A stretch of 24,431 nt of DNA, taken from NCBI GenBank assembly GCA_902465105.1, contig CABQLM010000025.1, forward strand, positions 1 through 24,431. The letters run 5' to 3'. This stretch comes from an uncultured Collinsella sp. (lineage in GTDB: Bacteria > Actinomycetota > Coriobacteriia > Coriobacteriales > Coriobacteriaceae). This document shows, one piece after another, positions 22,073-24,431 of the stretch. A program made the position numbers and the translations under genes. Within the stretch, counting starts at the first letter, position 1, and every line of letters begins with the position of its first letter. A model generated the notes under the pieces. It made no database searches. It was not told where the DNA came from and saw only the letters and a program-made list of their open reading frames with translations.

Positions 22073-24157
22073 ATGGATACTACCGATAGCGCCTATGGCG
22101 ACAAACTCATCCGTCTCGACACGTTCGATACCGCCGTAGCAGTCGACCCCAGCGCCGAGGATGATGCCAAGCGCCGGTTTATGACGCTTATTCTTCAGAC
22201 GGCATACCACGACGGCGGCAATATCGGACACGTGCTGCGCGCGACCAACACGAACGGCGAGGTTTTTGCCGTCAAGCTGCTCAAGGACAACGCCATCCTT
22301 TCCGGCCAAGCCCCCGATCGCTCCGCCGAGCAATCGGCCGCGCACCTGGCCAGCACCGCCGCGCTGTTCGAGGAGTACCGCCATCTGTGTACCGTCTCGC
22401 ACCTGCGCGGATTTCCGCGTGTCTATGGCTACGGTTCTTGCGAGGACGACCCGCTCATCCTCATGGAGTGGGTCGAGGGCACCTCGCTCAAGCAGGCGCT
22501 GCCCTTGCTTCCGCACGATGCCTCGGGCGGGCTAACCACCCAGATGGCGGCCGCCGTTGGAAACGCCGTGCTTCGCGCACTCCTGATGACCCAGGGGCTC
22601 GTGAATCCGGTCGTCCATCGCGACCTGTCGCCCGCCAATATCATGTTCCGCACCACCAGCCGAACGCTCAAGCAACAGATTGCCGATTGCTCCTTTGACC
22701 CCTGTCTCATCGACATGGGCTCCGCGACCATGGCCCTCGGCGACGACACGATCACCCGGCGCGCCGACATCTGGCGCTTTGCCACGCCCGCATACGCCGC
22801 GCCCGAGATGCTCACGCAGGATATCGAAGGCATCGCGGCCCTTCGCCGTTCGCCGGCAATCGATGTCTACGCGCTTTCGAGTATTCTGTACCAGCTCTAC
22901 AGCGGTCGCAAACCGTTCGATGTCGAGTCGACGGGTGCCGCGGCAACCGGCTCGTTCTACCTTATAAAGACCAAGACCAAGCCGGCACCGCTCGAGCCGC
23001 GATGCAATGACGACAAGGCGCTCGTCCAGATCATCATGAAAGGCATCTCAGTCGAGCAGTGCGATCGTCCCACCGAGCAGCAGATGCTCGAGGTGCTCTC
23101 GGCATACCTCACCGATGCCGAATCCGAGGGCCGCGAAGACGCAGGGGACGAGGCCGCAATTGATATCGATTCTGGCACGCACCTTAAGGTCGACGTCGCC
23201 GGCGAGCGAGCGCGAGAGATTCTGGAGCAGGCCCGAGACGCCGCCATGACCCGCCGCCGCTTTATTATCGGTGGCGTTGTCGCAGCCGTTGCGGGGCTCG
23301 GCGTTATCGGGGCGGCAACCCATGGCTTTGGCATCCCCGACTACCTGGACGGCATCCGCGGTTCACTTGACGACTACACCTGGGATCAGCTGCAGGAGAT
23401 TTCGCTCAAGATTAAGGCCGCCGAGACCCGTAGCGAGGCACGCGAGATTGCCAAGCGCTATCACCTGCTCGATGCCGATGAACATATCCCCTATCCATGC
23501 ACCAAGCGCGTAAAGCTCACCAACGGGCTGCGCGTCGGCGCGCAGCTTGTGGGCATCCGCCACGACGAGCTTCTAGACGGTACGGGCAAGGCAGGGTTAA
23601 CGTTTATGTTCGACGCCGGTATTGCCGAGTGCGATGCCGCGGCCCAACCGTTGAGCGCCGGCTGGGCAGATTGCGAGCTGCGGGAATGGCTCGACGGCGA
23701 CGGCCTTAAGCTGCTGCCCAACGAGTTGCGCGCACTCATCAAATCTGTCAAAAAGGTCTCGAATAACGTTGGCGCCGCCAACAACGCGTCGTGTCTGAGC
23801 GAGCTGCCCGCGACCCTTTGGCTGCCCGCCATGGTCGAGCTATGCGGTACGCAACCGCCCGATTCGTTTGCCAAGGACTTTCGCTACCTAGCCGACATCT
23901 ACAACGGCGAGGGCGAGGAGTACCAACTCTTCCGCGAGCTCAAGGTAAGTCCGTATACCACGAACGAGATGTTGGTTCGCCAGTGGAAGGGCAAGGACAC
24001 CTGTTGGTGGGAGCGCACGGTGAGCCCCGACACATCGGAGAGCGAAGGCACGCTCTACATAAACCGCGTGGGACACAACGGCGACGTGTTCACATACGCG
24101 ACCCCCGCGGACAGCCCCAAGAAGCGGACCTGCGTGATCCCCGGGTTCTGTATTTAG
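22073..24157 (+). CDS. Membrane Ser/Thr protein kinase with DUF6273-like outer domain
   Basis: A 694-residue Hanks-type kinase. The catalytic domain spans about residues 45-345: a degenerate Gly loop (DGGNIGHV), ATP lysine K68 in FAVKLL, catalytic loop HRDLSPAN with D184 and N189, metal motif DMG with D214 in place of DFG, APE at 243-245, and D264 in DVYAL. All key catalytic residues are present, so it should be active. An acidic juxtamembrane stretch leads to RRR and one membrane helix at about 397-416. The remaining 275 residues would be outside the cell and resemble DUF6273 (WADCELREWLDGDGLKLLP, LWLPAMVELCG, YINRVG). No PASTA repeats are present. AAAGGA at 22062-22067 precedes ATG 22073. 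Its targets and ligand are unknown. Confidence 0.9.
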   Translation: MDTTDSAYGDKLIRLDTFDTAVAVDPSAEDDAKRRFMTLILQTAYHDGGNIGHVLRATNTNGEVFAVKLLKDNAILSGQAPDRSAEQSAAHLASTAALFEEYRHLCTVSHLRGFPRVYGYGSCEDDPLILMEWVEGTSLKQALPLLPHDASGGLTTQMAAAVGNAVLRALLMTQGLVNPVVHRDLSPANIMFRTTSRTLKQQIADCSFDPCLIDMGSATMALGDDTITRRADIWRFATPAYAAPEMLTQDIEGIAALRRSPAIDVYALSSILYQLYSGRKPFDVESTGAAATGSFYLIKTKTKPAPLEPRCNDDKALVQIIMKGISVEQCDRPTEQQMLEVLSAYLTDAESEGREDAGDEAAIDIDSGTHLKVDVAGERAREILEQARDAAMTRRRFIIGGVVAAVAGLGVIGAATHGFGIPDYLDGIRGSLDDYTWDQLQEISLKIKAAETRSEAREIAKRYHLLDADEHIPYPCTKRVKLTNGLRVGAQLVGIRHDELLDGTGKAGLTFMFDAGIAECDAAAQPLSAGWADCELREWLDGDGLKLLPNELRALIKSVKKVSNNVGAANNASCLSELPATLWLPAMVELCGTQPPDSFAKDFRYLADIYNGEGEEYQLFRELKVSPYTTNEMLVRQWKGKDTCWWERTVSPDTSESEGTLYINRVGHNGDVFTYATPADSPKKRTCVIPGFCI

Positions 24158-24190
24158 GGAGCGGGTATCTTCAGGGAGCGGATATCTTGC
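24157..24190. repeat. 17-bp tandem repeat after the kinase gene
   Basis: GGGAGCGGGTATCTTCA (24157-24173) is followed directly by GGGAGCGGATATCTTGC (24174-24190), 14 of 17 identical, starting at the last base of the kinase stop codon. No clear terminator is visible here. Confidence 0.55.
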
Positions 24191-24215
24191 CGTGGCGGAA
24201 CCCCTCCCCGGCAAT

Positions 24216-24431
24216 TGTCTCGATCTGTAACACTAGCTCGGCAGATACAGGTCCAGATGTTACAGAACGAGACAAACTCCAACCCCGCGAGACAACATCT
24301 CAATCTGTAACAGTAAGGAGTCAAAAACCGGTCTAGATGTTACAGATTGAGACATTTGAGTTGACCGCAGACGTTCTGTCTCGATTTGTAACATCTAGCA
24401 GGCAAAACGGTCCCCAGATGTTACAGATTGA
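24216..24431. repeat. Second palindromic array, three units, running off the window
   Basis: Units start at 24216, 24296 and 24377 (periods 80 and 81) and have the same structure as the array at 19534-19915: 17-bp arm, 25-bp core, inverted 17-bp arm. The last unit is cut at base 24431, 13 bases into its right arm, so the array may extend further. Linkers also match the first array: the sequence after the second unit (TTTGAGTTG) parallels that after unit 4 of the first array (GTTGAGTTG). Confidence 0.95.

Overview
The window is high-GC bacterial DNA with short intergenic gaps and strong Shine-Dalgarno sites. Its gene content suggests a gut anaerobe of the class Coriobacteriia, most likely Collinsella or a close relative: a clostridial-type multi-cluster [FeFe] hydrogenase, a FucO-type alcohol dehydrogenase, and a Ser/Thr kinase carrying a DUF6273-like outer domain. 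The taxon is inferred from gene families and composition; there is no rRNA in the window to confirm it.

Layout. Positions 1-1750 (+) hold the 3' end of cysK and then mnmA, separated by an extended -10 and a strong hairpin terminator. Positions 1759-3132 (-) hold a one-polypeptide fusion of a helix-turn-helix domain to a HipA-like kinase, with a promoter bracketed by an inverted repeat. Next on the minus strand come an M42 aminopeptidase, a 129-bp imperfect palindrome, a FucO-like iron alcohol dehydrogenase and a YoaK/DUF1275 membrane protein. Positions 6860-9010 (+) encode a YgiQ-type radical SAM protein, followed by three short palindromes spaced 40-41 bp. A CPBP membrane protease and a short solitary RelB/DinJ antitoxin follow on the minus strand, separated by a REP-like palindrome.

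Positions 16656-10581 (-) form one tight operon in the order: NuoF-C-terminal/GltD-like flavoprotein, [FeFe] hydrogenase, Tat-type lipoprotein solute-binding protein, and an ABC permease fused in one chain to its own shortened ATPase. Start/stop overlaps or gaps of a few bases link the genes, so a hydrogen/NAD(P)H redox module appears to be co-expressed with an uptake system for an unknown small solute. A DEAD-box RNA helicase with a long RGG-type tail and a roughly 190-nt leader follows (17013-19262, -).

The right end (19534-24431) is the most unusual part. Two arrays of about 59-bp palindromic units, repeated every 80-81 bp, flank a 4.2-kb block. The block encodes a small acidic hypothetical protein, a membrane protein whose second transmembrane helix is cut off by an in-frame amber codon, an FHA-domain protein, and a membrane Ser/Thr kinase with a DUF6273-like C-terminal domain. 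FHA domains bind phosphothreonine, so the FHA protein and kinase are a plausible signalling pair. The arrays are built from a 17-bp motif in strictly alternating orientation. They are not CRISPR, and I do not recognise them as any described element.
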